Source of the DNA: Dicyema japonicum
Taxonomy: Eukaryota; Dicyemida; Rhombozoa; Dicyemidae
Assembly (NCBI GenBank): GCA_011109175.1
Contig: RDEW01000010.1
Coordinates: forward strand, 541,837 to 605,836
Length of the DNA stretch: 64,000 nt
Direction: 5' to 3'
Below, one piece after another: positions 12,058-23,239 of the stretch. A model generated the notes under the pieces. The model was not told the origin of the DNA and did not search any database. It was given only the letters and a program-made list of their open reading frames with translations. Position 1 is the first letter of the stretch, and each line of letters starts with the position of its first letter. A program made the translations under genes and the position numbers.

Positions 12058-13885
12058 TGGCGTCATGTGGTCTACCAGTCAATAACGTTTCTGGAGGCGC
12101 TCAGGGTGCACCTAATGCACCTAGGAAAAGGACCATTTGCTCACCCCCATCCAAAGTTGGTTCTTTTGGACGGCTTCCTTCAACCTCTTCTCCCATCACT
12201 CTCAATGGGATCCTTCTACTACTTTCTGGCGACATCGAGCTCAACCAGGTCCCCAACTTTCAATTCTGCAGATTAACATCAACGGAATAAAGAGCAAAAT
12301 TTTCGAATTACGATCCTTCACAAACAACCAAAACATTGACGTGATCCTGCTTCAAGAAAGCAAGTTGACTCAGTCCGCGACTACTCCTCATTTTCCAGGT
12401 TTCGACTGCATCCGCTAGATCGCCCGAACTGCCTCGGTGGAGACCTCTTACCATCATCAGAAAGAACCTTCGTTATTCTGACACATCCGCTGAACTTAAG
12501 TCGCTTAACTAACGATGGGACCACGGAAATCTCCGGAATTTCAATATCAAACGGATCGAGTACTCTTAAAATTGCTAACATATATGTCCCTCCTCCGTCC
12601 TCTTGCCCGAAAGGATTCTTGTTAGACTTATCCAGGCTAAACAACCTAGAAAACCTAATACTTGATCTCATTTCCCCGTCCCTTCCCCTCAGTTCTCTCA
12701 ACATGGCTTCAGAAAGTTCATTCAAACGTCCACCCACTTTACTCTCTCAATTAATTTATCCTTGATGGCTTCCAACTCAAGTCCTCGTCACCTCAAAACC
12801 ATCGTCCTGCTCTGTGGATCTGCGTAAAGCCTTGACTCTGTCTCCAGGAAAATCTTAACCAGGAAATTATTTGGACTCTCCATTAACCCCAATCTAAAAC
12901 TCTGGCTTTCGAATCCCTCAGCGGGAGAAAGGCCCGGGTTTGTATGGATGGGGACCAAATCACTTTTGAGACTACTTCCCAATGGTGTTCGCAAGGCTCT
13001 CCTTTGTCCCCCGCCTTATCAACCTTTTTATGTCCGATTTGCCACGATCAGTTGATAAAGACGATCTTCTCCTCTCCTATACTGATGACATTCTAATTGG
13101 ATCCCGTGACCAGGATTTCCTAAAAGCCTCAGAAAAGAGTTCAAAAACAACTACACGTGATTCAAAATTGGTTAATATCCAACAGACTTGATATATCTCT
13201 CCTGAGAAGTCCTCCACAATCCCTATTTACCTCAGAACAAACGTCTTGAAAGAATGACCGTTGATTTATTTATCAGCCAAACTAAAATACCTTACGAAAG
13301 AAATTGAAAATCTTAGGAGTCGCCCTTTGACACGCACATGACCTTCTCCCCTCATGTCAAATATATCTCCGGAACCTGCTCAAGAAAGCTTGGTTTGATC
13401 AAATCTATTTTTGGTGGCATCAGAACCCCTTTCCCAGCATTGAAACTACTACATAAACAATTCATTGAGCCATCTATCAGCTACGCCTGTGCGTCTTGGG
13501 GAATCAACCTATCCTGGACGAACAAATAGAAAATCAGTAATATTCAGTCCTATCAGCTATAACTATCGGCAAGCTAGTGAGAACAGTCAGTCTCACACCC
13601 ACCTCTCTGGAAGACCTTATCGACAAAATGGGAAGGGATTCGCCGCTCTGTGCCGAAAATCCAACTTCCTACAATGCTCTAATGGATTGGGTCTTACTAG
13701 AAGACTTTACATCACCCCCTCTTGTATTCTTTCAAAACCCTCCCGTCTCAGAGGAAGCTGTGTTGGATCTCGGAAGGTCCACCGGAAAGATGAGAGACCT
13801 GATGGAGGCGGCCGGGATCACCTAATTAGTTTAAATACAATTAAGTTAACTATTGGTGTTCTTGGGTTAAATAAAAAATAAATAA
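12058..13885 (+). mobile_element. LINE family A, internally deleted copy
   Basis: The 5' end is a ribozyme-like head (12059-12135). The leader peptide is shifted by one base, and the 2A-like motif has lost one base, giving NQVP in place of NPGP near 12250. Endonuclease blocks follow (QININGIKSKIFELR, ILLQESKL near 12270-12360). The copy then jumps from the endonuclease middle (about 12655) into RT sequence (SVDLRKA, SYTDDILIGSRDQD near 13070). The C-terminus ends MEAAGIT-stop at 13825, with tail TGGTGTTCTTGGGTTAAATA. It is very similar to the minus copy at 60505-63062. Non-functional. Confidence 0.8.
12059..12135 (+). ncRNA. Candidate HDV-like ribozyme, LINE A (+)
   Basis: Manual fold: P1 GGCGTC (12059-12064) with GGCGCT; P2 TGGTC with GACCA (ending 12135); P3 CCAG/CTGG; P4 hairpin GGTGCA/TGCACC with a CCTAA loop; an A-rich joining strand before P2'. 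The strand order is that of HDV-like double pseudoknots. P1.1 is not obvious and the P4-P2 joiner is longer than usual, so this copy may be degraded. Confidence 0.5.
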
Positions 13886-13898
13886 AAATTACATCAAT

Positions 13899-16890
13899 GG
13901 CGGATGTGGTGCTAGGAAAATGTTGTTAGCGTGTTGGTCACCCATTCCAATGGAACGAAAAGAGCCAACAGCTTCTCCCACCGTCGGTGGTCCTTTCATC
14001 TCCTGTGTCTTCGACCCTGTCTGGTGTCCCCATTTATCCAGACTTTTGATTCTTCTATGTGGGGACGTCGAAACCAATCCTGGTCCATGGAGAGGTTTTA
14101 CAATTATACAACTGAATACGAATGGGATCAGGAAGAAAATCTTTGAACTCCGGGCACTCCTCCGCGAAAATGAGGCTGACCTCGCTTTAATACAGGAGTC
14201 CAAGCTATCTCCCTCTATACCAACACCCTCTTTTCCCGGACACACAGTGATCCGTAAAGATCGTCAGGGAGGACGCGGAGGAGGACTACTTACTATTATA
14301 AAGAACGATATTTTATGGATACAACTCAACGAACCTCAGAGCTTTTTGGCTCCGACAAGACTTTGGAGCAGATTACTGTCAAAATCGAGTTATTCCCGTC
14401 TTTTTGGATCCATTTGGCTAATTTATATATTCCTCCACAAGGATCGTGTCCGTCATCTTACACCCCTGATTTATCACGCATTTCAACATTGAAAAATCTA
14501 CTGTTATGTGGGGATCTTAATGCACGACATCCAGTTTGGCTCACTTCCCAATCCTCTGATAACCGAGGAGAACTCATTGCAAATTATCTTCCTGACCTGA
14601 TTATACTGAACAACCCTAACTCACATACGAGGACCCCATTAAGGATGACTGATAGCTGCACATCCCCCGACTTAACACTATGCTCACCTTCTCTGGCTGG
14701 ACTCATTTCCTGGAACGTCTTTTACGGCTTCTCCAGTGACCACAATCCAATCCTTCTAAAATTGAGAGGTCTTCGACGATACAGGAGACGGCCGGCGGAA
14801 TCAAAAAGATTCAAGGATTATACGAAGGTTGACTGGTCTGGTTTCAGTAACCTTGTGGATAAATTCTTGGCCGGGAGATTATCCTCCCAATACGCTCTAT
14901 TGATGAGGCCGCAGAAATTATCAGCGCTGCCATTCAGAAAGCTGACCATATTTTTATTCCTATATCGTCATACAAGAAGTTTATTCCTACCCTCAGCTCT
15001 TATACAATAAGTCTTATAAAACAAAGAGACCGGCTGAAGAGATGCCATCTGTTGGACATGAAGTCTTTGACAGCCCTCAGACAACTGAATAAAAGATCTG
15101 TCAGAGCATAAAAGAACACAAGGACAAGAGATGGCAGCATCTAGTTAACCACCTCGACAGGAAAAGTACATCCCGACACTTCTGGAAAACTCTTAAACAA
15201 GTCAAGTCGGAGCTGGATGATGCAGACGGAACCGGAAAGTCTTCTCCTGAACACTTATGCCACCTACATCCTAACCCTTATGAAACATTACGCTGGAATT
15301 AGCTTCAAACCATTCTCGAAACACCTGGACATTAAGGTGCGTGCCCATAAACCGAAGAAGGAACCTTATCACGAACTATTCACAGATGACCAAGTCTTGG
15401 ATGTGATCACCAGATTAAAGAGCTCACGGGCGTGCGGGCCTGACAAAGTATCTTCTATTCACCTAAAACACCTAAGCCACTACGCAATTGGCTACCTCAC
15501 GCATATATACAATCTGTCCATTAACTATAATATTATTCCAAGATTTGGAAGAATTCTATCATCAGACCGATATTGAAGGCTGGGAAACCAGAGACAGAAC
15601 CTGCATCCTACAGGCCTATTTCCGTTACCAGCACACTGTCAAAAATTATGGAGAAACTTGTATTATCAGTCATTATTCCGTATCTTCCGCGTCCTATATT
15701 TCAACATGGTTTCCTCCGCGGTAGGTCCACCGCTACATACTTGGCAACTTTATCGCAGTTCATTGCCGACGGTTTTAACACCCATCCTCCGCCTCACAAA
15801 CGCACAATCTTGGTTTCTATTGACATCAACAAAGCCTTTGACACTGTTTCGAGGAAAATCTGGTTGGAAAAATATTTTCTACTAATATTCGTCCGAATGT
15901 GAAATTATGGCTGGCCAACTTTTTGTCTGGAAGACGTGGAAGAGTAGTCAGTGGTGATCTCAGATCTAGATCACGATTACTACCGAACGGGGTACCCCAG
16001 GGGTCTCCACTTTCACCAATTCTATTCAACCTTTCCTACACGACCTACCTAATGATGGAGACGAAGATTCCCTGCTATTATCCTACGCAGACGACGTAGT
16101 CATTGCAATACGGAACCGCTCGACGCAAGTCGCATCCCTTAAAACTCAGACAAAATTGAACATTCTCCACGATTGGATTGTTGGCAATCGACTAACGATT
16201 TCTGCAACCAAGTCTATCTGTTCCACATTCACGTCGGACCGTCGTTCCAAGGATGAACCGAGTCTTTTCATTGGTCCCACGGATTCCAGTGACAAGTCCC
16301 CCACTGTCCTTGGAGTCAAGTACGACAGCCTTCTCAAATTCAACTCCCACGCAACAGACATGATCACCAGGGGCCTCCAGAAAGTTAACGTTATACGCGC
16401 CCTTGTTCGGAGGACCACGAGGAACATGGACTTTTCCGTTTCTACCTCTACCAACAAACAATCGCGCCTGCCATTGAGTATGCCTCCGTTGCATGGAGAT
16501 TCGGCTATCGGAGTCTTTGGTCCAAAGAATCAACTCGATATACCGGAAAACAATCAGTATGCTTTGCCCACGTAATGGATCAACAGTCGACCCACACTCA
16601 TGGAAGCTAAGATCCGTAGTCGTGGCTCCAGATTTTCGCGTCTGTGAGGAAGATGAAAATCCGCTTCGCCTGATCCTTTCCATGGCAAGAGAAAACCGAT
16701 TGGATAAGAAATTCCCTCCCCGATCGGATTCCTCTGCAAGACCGAGAGAAGGCTCTTCCGGAAAGTAGTGGGGACGATGGAAGATCACAGACGTCGAATG
16801 ACACAATTGATTGCGAGGACTGGGATCACCTAACTGTTTGACTCTTTTGTCTTTTTTTCTCGGTGTTCCCGGGTTATTAAAATAAATAAA
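13899..16890 (+). mobile_element. LINE family B, near full-length but frameshifted
   Basis: From ATG 13920 a leader runs to a 2A-like motif (GDVETNPGP, 14061-14087), immediately followed by an AP-endonuclease (QLNTNGIRKKIFELR; IQESKL; LLCGDLNARHPVW near 14500; SSDHNPILLKL near 14735). The RT domain follows (15217-16575: SSRACGPDKVSS; ASYRPISVTSTLSKIMEKL; GVPQGSPLSPILFN near 15990; YADDVVIA near 16085). The C-terminus ends ARTGIT-stop at about 16832, then GGTGTTCCCGGGTTATTAAAATAAATAAA. Several frameshifts split it into overlapping frames. No RNase H was seen. The 2A leader plus endonuclease-RT order recalls Ingi/Vingi-like clades; that clade call is inference. Confidence 0.85.
14061..14087 (+). 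other. 2A-like ribosome-skipping motif (LINE B)
   Basis: It encodes GDVETNPGP preceded by LLILLC, matching the D(V/I)ExNPGP core of 2A-like peptides. It lies between a roughly 50-residue leader and the endonuclease, the same place as in other 2A-bearing non-LTR elements. Function is inferred from the motif. Confidence 0.85.
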
Positions 16891-16938
16891 TGTGGTGCTA
16901 TGTGGATAGTTTGTCAAAATTATTTTCCTTCCTTCCGA

Positions 16939-17115
16939 TGGCGTCACTGGATCCACCTTACTGAGGTGACGCCCAATGCTGGCCGGCATCAAGAGGATCC
17001 AACAATTCTTCCCCGGGGACAACGTCGTTACCTGGTGACAAGTTTTGAAATGCTGGAACGAGTCAAGATCGAGGAGTTAGTTAGTTTGGTTACGTTTGGT
17101 CTTTGGAAATAATTT
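16939..17115 (+). mobile_element. SINE-like element with HDV-like ribozyme head (copy B)
   Basis: It starts TGGCGTCACTGGATCC and ends near GGTCTTTGGAAATAATTTTA, with no coding capacity. It shares its head and its tail (GAACG-GTCA-GATC-A-GGA ... AGTTAGTTTGGTT) with the minus copy at 37440-37676. It begins about 50 bases after the tail of LINE B, forming a head-to-tail chain. Confidence 0.65.
16940..17001 (+). ncRNA. Candidate HDV-like ribozyme, best-preserved copy
   Basis: 62 nt with every strand in HDV order: P1 GGCGTC 16940-16945 with GACGCC 16968-16973; P2 TGGATCC 16948-16954 with GGATCCA 16995-17001; P3 ACC/GGT (16955-16957/16965-16967) closing a 7-nt L3; P4 ATGC/GCAT (16976-16979/16986-16989); joiner CAAGA starting with the position of the catalytic cytosine (16990). 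A GC-rich P1.1 is not evident; a UG/CA pair between L3 and the base after P1' is possible. Known family: HDV-like ribozymes at 5' ends of R2, RTE and L1Tc elements. Confidence 0.65.
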
Positions 17116-17119
17116 TAAT

Positions 17120-17830
17120 TTAATTTTTAATATAAAATATCTGATCTGATATTTAGATAAAACAAAAATTAAAAAATGAGCCACCACAAACAATCTTAAA
17201 GTTTCAAAAGCTAAGTATTTTGAAACTTTAGAATAAATGTTAGCAAAACTTTCATGAATCACTTACTTCCTCAATATTTAAAATTAATATTAACTTGTTC
17301 CGAATTAAGTTAATCTAAAATTATCAATGAAAAAATCCTGGTGAAATTAGAAAGCAAGTCAGAATTGCATCAATGATAATTTGATGATTAAGAATTTTCG
17401 ATTTAATGAAATTTTGAGTAAATGAAAGACAGATATTTTCTGCTAGCGAAATTTACTAAGAAATTTAAGATAGATTTCATTAATAGGTACATAATATATA
17501 GAAAATAATTTGAATATGAGATTATTAAGAATTCATCACTGTTAAATGTGACATCAGCTTCTAACAGGGAAGCACTGGCCATGAGCTTGCACGTAAAATT
17601 AAAATATTTTTGCAATTTAAAAAATTAAATAACAATAGCTATAAAATAGTAAAATTATTATTTATTAAATATTATTTTTAAATTTTAATTAATTAAAAAT
17701 TTAAAAAATAATTAATAACTCGTTAGTTAAATTCTTCTTTTGTTGGTTGGTATTTGTTTGTATTGTATTCTTTATAATTATGCCAAATATTTATATATAT
17801 TATTAAATTAATTAAACTAATAACTTAGAG
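17120..17830. other. AT-rich intergenic region
   Basis: About 700 bases of very AT-rich sequence before the eIF4G-like gene. No coding potential is recognisable; it probably holds that gene's promoter. Confidence 0.4.
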
Positions 17831-17833
17831 AGT

Positions 17834-20800
17834 ATGAATAAAGATGCAAAGATGGACAAAAATATGCTTCATCACCCATATTATATGAGTCACCAGATGT
17901 TTTATTTACCTGTACTTGACTATGTTTATACTCCTAGAATGAGCAGCAGTTTGCCTACCATTTTCCACAAATGGATAATTACCGTATTAAATTTCCCTCA
18001 TTAGTAGATTACGATCACACACAACAGAGACAGCACCAGTATCGTAAAGCTCAACCTAAGTCTCCTCAGGTTTGAAATATTTTTTATCATTTAAGGAAAC
18101 CAACACACCAGTTTCTATAGTAACCTCAGAAAAGTCTAATGACGCAAATCCGATCGATCTAACAGGTAAACTGTCAATATTAGATATTTTTAGTTGAGAA
18201 GAAGCTAGCACAGATTCTAAAGAGCAAAAATAAGGAGGAGTTGGATAAAATGAAATCTGAAGATATCGAGGACTTGAAAAAACAAATTTCTTTGGGTATT
18301 TTTCTTATAAAACTCAGAAATTTCTGATCACAAGAAAAATTTTGAAGATTTAAAGAATCAAATTAAACGAAAAATTGGAAAATTCGTAGACTGTGATGAA
18401 AAAACAGTAATCACGTGGTTTATTTTAGAAACTTTATGATGATGTAAGCCGTATTAGTAAAAAACTGCACAACAAGTCCGACCATTTCCTTAATGGTTTA
18501 ATTTCCAATAAAGAATCGGTTGTTTTTCCTCCTTAATTTTCTAGGGAAGTGCAGTGGAGGAGATTATATCTGATATAGGTCTTATTAATGATAAACAGTA
18601 GACAAATCCCAGACTACATGTTCAAATGATACTACTAGTATTGAGGAAATGAAACGATGTATCGAACAAAACCTTTTGAATATTCAAAATTCTGTTAGTT
18701 TGTGTTAATGATGTTTTAGAACGAAAAAGTGAGGGATTCCTTAACTGAATGGGCTTTAAAGGGGAAGAAGTGTCTTAAAGGAAAGTCGATTGAGGAGCTC
18801 GATGAGATTATCGACAGCAAAACGACAGTTTTTCTATCAATTTGACTTTTTAGGGTGAATCATGGCTCGAATCTTACGAGAATGTGAGGATCAGGGAACA
18901 GGAGAGAGTAAAAGAGGAATATGGGGACTTTTTGGGCTCTGACAGCGATGATTTACTCGATGACTTGGATTTGCTGGACTCCAATCCTATCCAAGGCTCA
19001 GATAATGAGGGTGATTATGCTGAAGACCAAAACGATCCAACTTCAGGATTCTCTGGGCACGACTTTGAGAAGAGGAAGCTAGTTGAGGCTAACTACCACA
19101 GCGTTGTGAACAAAATACAGGACTTCTTTTCCAAAGTTGACCATTATGGATACACTCTGGACGCCCTCATTTTGTACAAGAATGAGGAAATAACATCTTT
19201 GACGAGGAGGGCAGAGTTATCATCGATTCGAATGGTCATTTGTTTACTAATTTTAGGAATCTGTCGTATACAAGCTAAACTGGACGAAATCGAGGCTTTG
19301 AAAAAGAAGAAGCCCAAGCTGTGCCTGATCAGGTTGAGGCTGTGGAAAGTAAGAAAGAGAAGGTATATTGCATCCCCACATGTAGGTTGTTGAGGAGAAA
19401 CCAGTCCAAGTTGAAGCTCCCTCCATAGTCAAGAGGATATTGTACTCACGACAGGAGTTTGCCAAGATAATTGCCGAGTACAGAGGTCGTGTGGAGAATT
19501 ACTCAGAGCAGTACACGATCCCTCTTGCAGAAGATGTTATATTTTTGGATTACTGTTAGATTAACGCGAGTGTGTACAGAACTTCCTCAGCTAAGGAAAG
19601 AAAGGTGGTGGAGAAGGTCAGGTTTACTAACTTGGGCACCTCCAGCGATGCTATGGTCCTTGGAAAGGATGAAAAGGTTGGGAATTTATCTCTCATTTGC
19701 AGAAACCACTTAAAGAAGTCATACGTCACTTCAACAGACTCACACCAAACAATTATGGAGAATGTATGGCTGAGTGCGAGTCTGCTATTTCTAATCTTGC
19801 TTCTAAACCTCAGTTGGTCTTGGAATGTGCTGAAGCTCTCCTTAATGTACATTTTGGATTGATTTTAGTCTATCATCTCCTGTACGATCTCTGTTGTTCC
19901 TTTGGCCCATTTGGTTAAGGATTTGGCGGTATTAGCTTTATTTACATAGAAAACTTACGGAACTATTTGTGATGGGATATCCACTGGCTGTAGAAAAGTT
20001 TTGGATGATAGGCATGTGCCCAACCAGTCATTGATTGAGATGAAATCCAAGTTTGCTGTGATCTCGGAGGTTTCAGGTTATTTAATTTGCAGGAAATTAA
20101 GAAAGAACCAAATTCTGCTAAAAGCAGGGACGCTGAATCCCTGAATGTGGAGATTGTGGATATTGAGGAAAAACAGAGAACCAAAATATTACGATCAGCC
20201 AAGTTGATTTGTTTGTTGAGCTTAGTTTGTACGGGTGGTTCTACAATTTGGATTTGGTCCCAGCTGAGACATTCTACGCCTTCCTGGACTCCTTGATGAG
20301 CTCCAAAGTAATATCCGATGTGATCTGCTTGTGTCGAGTTATGACTACTATTGGACAGAAACTAAGTACACGTGACACCAAGGTAGAGCGTTTAAATATT
20401 TTAGAAACTTAATGAAATTATGGATAAAGTGCAAGTCTACACGAAATACTCTGACATGACTATAGTATTTAATGTGATGGACCTTATTGACGACTACAAG
20501 GTTGGGTTTAATAAGCCAAAGTAGTCCAATTTCTATCTGGCTGAGTCGCATGCAAAAGACAGTGCCTGTATTGCCGAGTTGAAACAGTCATGCAAGAATT
20601 ACTTCCAGAAGAGCAGATATGGAGTGGTCAAGAATCCTGTTCAGACTAAGAAATCAAGGATGACTGACGATGGATTTACGATATCAGGGAAAGTTAATGC
20701 AAACATTGACGTTTGATGTGGAATTTATTTTAGTCCAAGTTTACGGGACAGCAAATTAATAATACTCGGTCAATGAAAAAGTTGGTCGAGGAAAAGCCGA

Positions 20801-21543
20801 TAGCCATGAAATCATTATTTGATTCAATTGGCTACAATGTTTCTGCGGATGAACCATTCTTTGATTCAAAGTATTTTATTATTTCATTTTTAGAAATCGA
20901 CTTGGAATCAGTAGTAGGCCAGTGGTGTCCAATAAATCTCTTATTGCACTAAGCAGGGATGAGATTGACCAGAAAGCTGATAGAATCCTCGAATGTTCAT
21001 GTGGGAATGAGATTGACGTTTGCTTTGCTATAATTCTTAGAGTGCGGTGGCTATCTTCAAAGATGTCCTCAACACGAAGTCTGTGGGAGATGTGTTGGCT
21101 AGTCTTTACCTTATGTACTGTGACGAGGTAACCCAGAACCGGATTCGACTACTTCAGTTTTATGAGAAGCTTCACACTTTAAATCTGCTTAACTCTGAGT
21201 TGATTAATGATATGTATTGATGGATGGTTATTTTAGGGTGAGGTGTACTCTGGAGATATACGAGAGTGACGATCTTCTTTGTGTGGATTTCCCCAAGTTT
21301 ATCCCTGATTTTGCGTGTGTTGTGTTGACGTGTTGTGGACCTTCTCCTGATATTAGGAGTTTGTTAGATACTGTGCAGTCGTGTAAGATAAAGTCAATTT
21401 TTATGTGTGAAATTATGAAAGCATTGGTATCCAAGACTTCAAATGAAGAAGTAAAGAAGTGCTGGAATTCCTGTGATATGTCTAATTGTGAATTAGACGG
21501 TGTTAGTGAGCTTGCATCATTTATTGATGAGCTAGCAATTTAA
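17834..21543 (+). CDS. eIF4G-like translation initiation scaffold (multi-exon)
   Basis: eIF4G bridges the cap-binding protein, eIF4A and eIF3 in the cytosol. From ATG 17834, spliced exons give a charged, partly coiled-coil N-terminus (18200-18830), an acidic run (SDSDDLLDDLDLL, about 18935), then KRILYSRQEFAKII (19428 on), which sits where eIF4G has its YxxxxL-phi eIF4E-binding site but has F-A instead of L-phi. The MIF4G-like domain follows (RHFNRLTPNNY at 19724; DVICLCRVMTTIGQKL near 20320; FNVMDLIDDYK near 20470), then TDDGFTISGK (about 20665), similar to the eIF4G DDGWNTVPIS segment. An MA3-like domain ends the protein (LSRDEIDQKADRIL at 20948; YESDDLLCVDFPKF at 21253; stop 21541). About 20 introns of 22-41 bp; the junctions at about 19240-19290 are unresolved, and a 2-nt frameshift appears near 20207. 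Confidence 0.8.
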
Positions 21544-22070
21544 TTAATTTAATACTCTTGTTTCTTAGTGTTTTCCTTAATTTAATAATTGTTGTCTTTA
21601 TTATGTCTTAAAAAATAATTATGTTGGTTGGTTATTGTTCGATTTTAACGAGTGAAATTAGATAAATATTTTACCTTTACTCCACAAGATTGGTGACATG
21701 CTCTAGGAATCCAAACGAAGTTTCATTGTGCTCCTGTTCTCTTGCAGCATTGACTTACCGATTATTGTACGATCGGACTACCATTGCTCTATCATTTGCA
21801 TCTTATAAACTGCAAAAAAGAAGAAAAAACTTTTTACGACCATTACAGAGTTAACCCTTAAAGGCTTCTCTATATATCACTTCTCTTGATAAAGCAGTAG
21901 TTTTTTTCAATTCAGATTAAGTCGCTTGAAGAAATAAAAGATTCATCTTTATTTTAACTAAAGAATTCTGGTTTGAAAAAAGCGTGTAACAGTAACGAGC
22001 CGCGTCGTGCTGCATGGATAATATGTTGAAGTTTTCAGTTTGCTTGTCTGTTCCGTCTCTCTCTTTCTAT
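21544..22070. other. Intergenic region after eIF4G-like gene
   Basis: AT-rich sequence with no recognisable gene. It ends where a ribozyme-headed short element begins. Confidence 0.4.
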
Positions 22071-22075
22071 TAGAG

Positions 22076-22318
22076 TGGCGTCATGTGATCCACCTTTCTA
22101 GGTGACGCCCAGTGCCTGGCTGGCACGAAAAGAATCATTCGCTCTTTCCCACTCCACTGGAGGGGTTTCCACAACTGCAAATATGGACGTCTTTTACCCT
22201 TTACCTTGATTCCGGATGGACTCTGTTTCTGTAAAAGTGGAAACTGGATACACTTAATAAGTTGTTTATTTTAACTTCTTTCTCAGTGTACCCGGGGTTA
22301 ATAAATCAATTAATTTGA
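22076..22318 (+). mobile_element. Short LINE derivative with ribozyme-like head (copy A)
   Basis: Head: P1 GGCGTC 22077-22082 with GACGCC 22104-22109; P3 ACC/GGT around a 6-nt loop; P4 GTGCC/GGCAC (22112-22116/22122-22126); then an A-rich joiner; P2 reduced to TGAT/ATCA (22086-22089/22134-22137) by one mismatch. The body is non-coding (the expected ATG is followed at once by TGA). The tail GTGTACCCGGGGTTAATAAA matches full-length LINE tails. Confidence 0.6.
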
Positions 22319-22644
22319 AAAAGGCATCTAAAAAGTCAAAGGTCATCAATCGTCATCTCCACGTCGAACTAATAATAATAATACAGTACGATCCCGGTTT
22401 GGGGCAGACCCCAGGGGTGGTCCACCCTCGGTTTTTGGGGCAGTTTTTGAAAACAGTCACTTTTCATTATATTATTTATTTTTAATGACCCCAGTTTGGG
22501 GCACATATTTAATTTATTTAATTACAAAATTTTATTTTATTTATTAATTATTTCACGTGTTTATTTTGATTCTTGTATGGTTCGTAAAAAGAATTCAAAG
22601 ATTAATTATGAAACAAAAATTAAAATTGCTAAAGATATAAAACA

Positions 22645-22818
22645 TGGTCGTTTCGGCACTACGAAACCTCGGACTTGAGATAAACATAGAGAAATCGGAG
22701 CTAATAAATATCACATACTCAGAGAGTGATTTCATCAACGTGGTCGAGTCTTTCAACTCGGTACTACCTGGAATTACTGTCGTACCCAGGGACCGGACAT
22801 ACTTTCTCGGAGTGCGGA
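22645..22818 (+). mobile_element. LINE reverse transcriptase fragment
   Basis: Reads ALRNLGLEINIEKSELINIT ... RDRTYFLGV, the block after the YADD motif in LINE RTs (L.IN..K.E.. then .FLG). It is cut immediately downstream by an AT-rich repeat. Confidence 0.55.
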
Positions 22819-23000
22819 AAAAAAGTAAAGTCGTTTTTCTCAAAGTTTATATCGTATTTTTATAGCATTAATAGCATCTTTTAATTTTTAACATTTTATT
22901 CAACACTTGACTTTTTACCATTTGACTTTTTTTCCAATTATCTTATATTTTCCCTTATAAATTTTCGAAAATAGCGCAAAACGGAAAAAAAGTTTTGGTA
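22818..23000. repeat. AT-rich repeat with GGAAAAAAAGT ends, copy 1
   Basis: Begins GGAAAAAAAGTAAAG and ends ...AAAACGGAAAAAAAGT, with inverted CTTGACTTTTT internally. The core (GTTTATATCG ... CCTTATAAATTTTCG) recurs at 24997-25214. Possibly a MITE or a target-derived satellite; transposase class unknown. Confidence 0.5.
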
Positions 23001-23239
23001 TAATCGCTTTGATTAAATCAATTTAAGAATTTCAAGGTAATAATAAATTTTTTTTTTAAAGAATAATTTTTTTAACAATTAAACAAATGTCAGTTGAGGA
23101 AGCCTGCTGCGTGGATTGCGAACGAGTTTCCTCGGAGTATGGCTATAATAAAATTGACTTGACTTTTTTCGCTTTGGTTTAATCTTTTTGACTTAATCAA
23201 TATACGGATTTCAAGTTATAATTAAGCGTATCTTAAATA

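Noticed and set aside
13899-13970. Ribozyme at the start of LINE B
   Set aside because: GTTGG/CCAAC and an ACGAAAAG joiner suggest P2 and J4/2 remnants, but P4 is missing and P1 has no clear partner; too weak to call.
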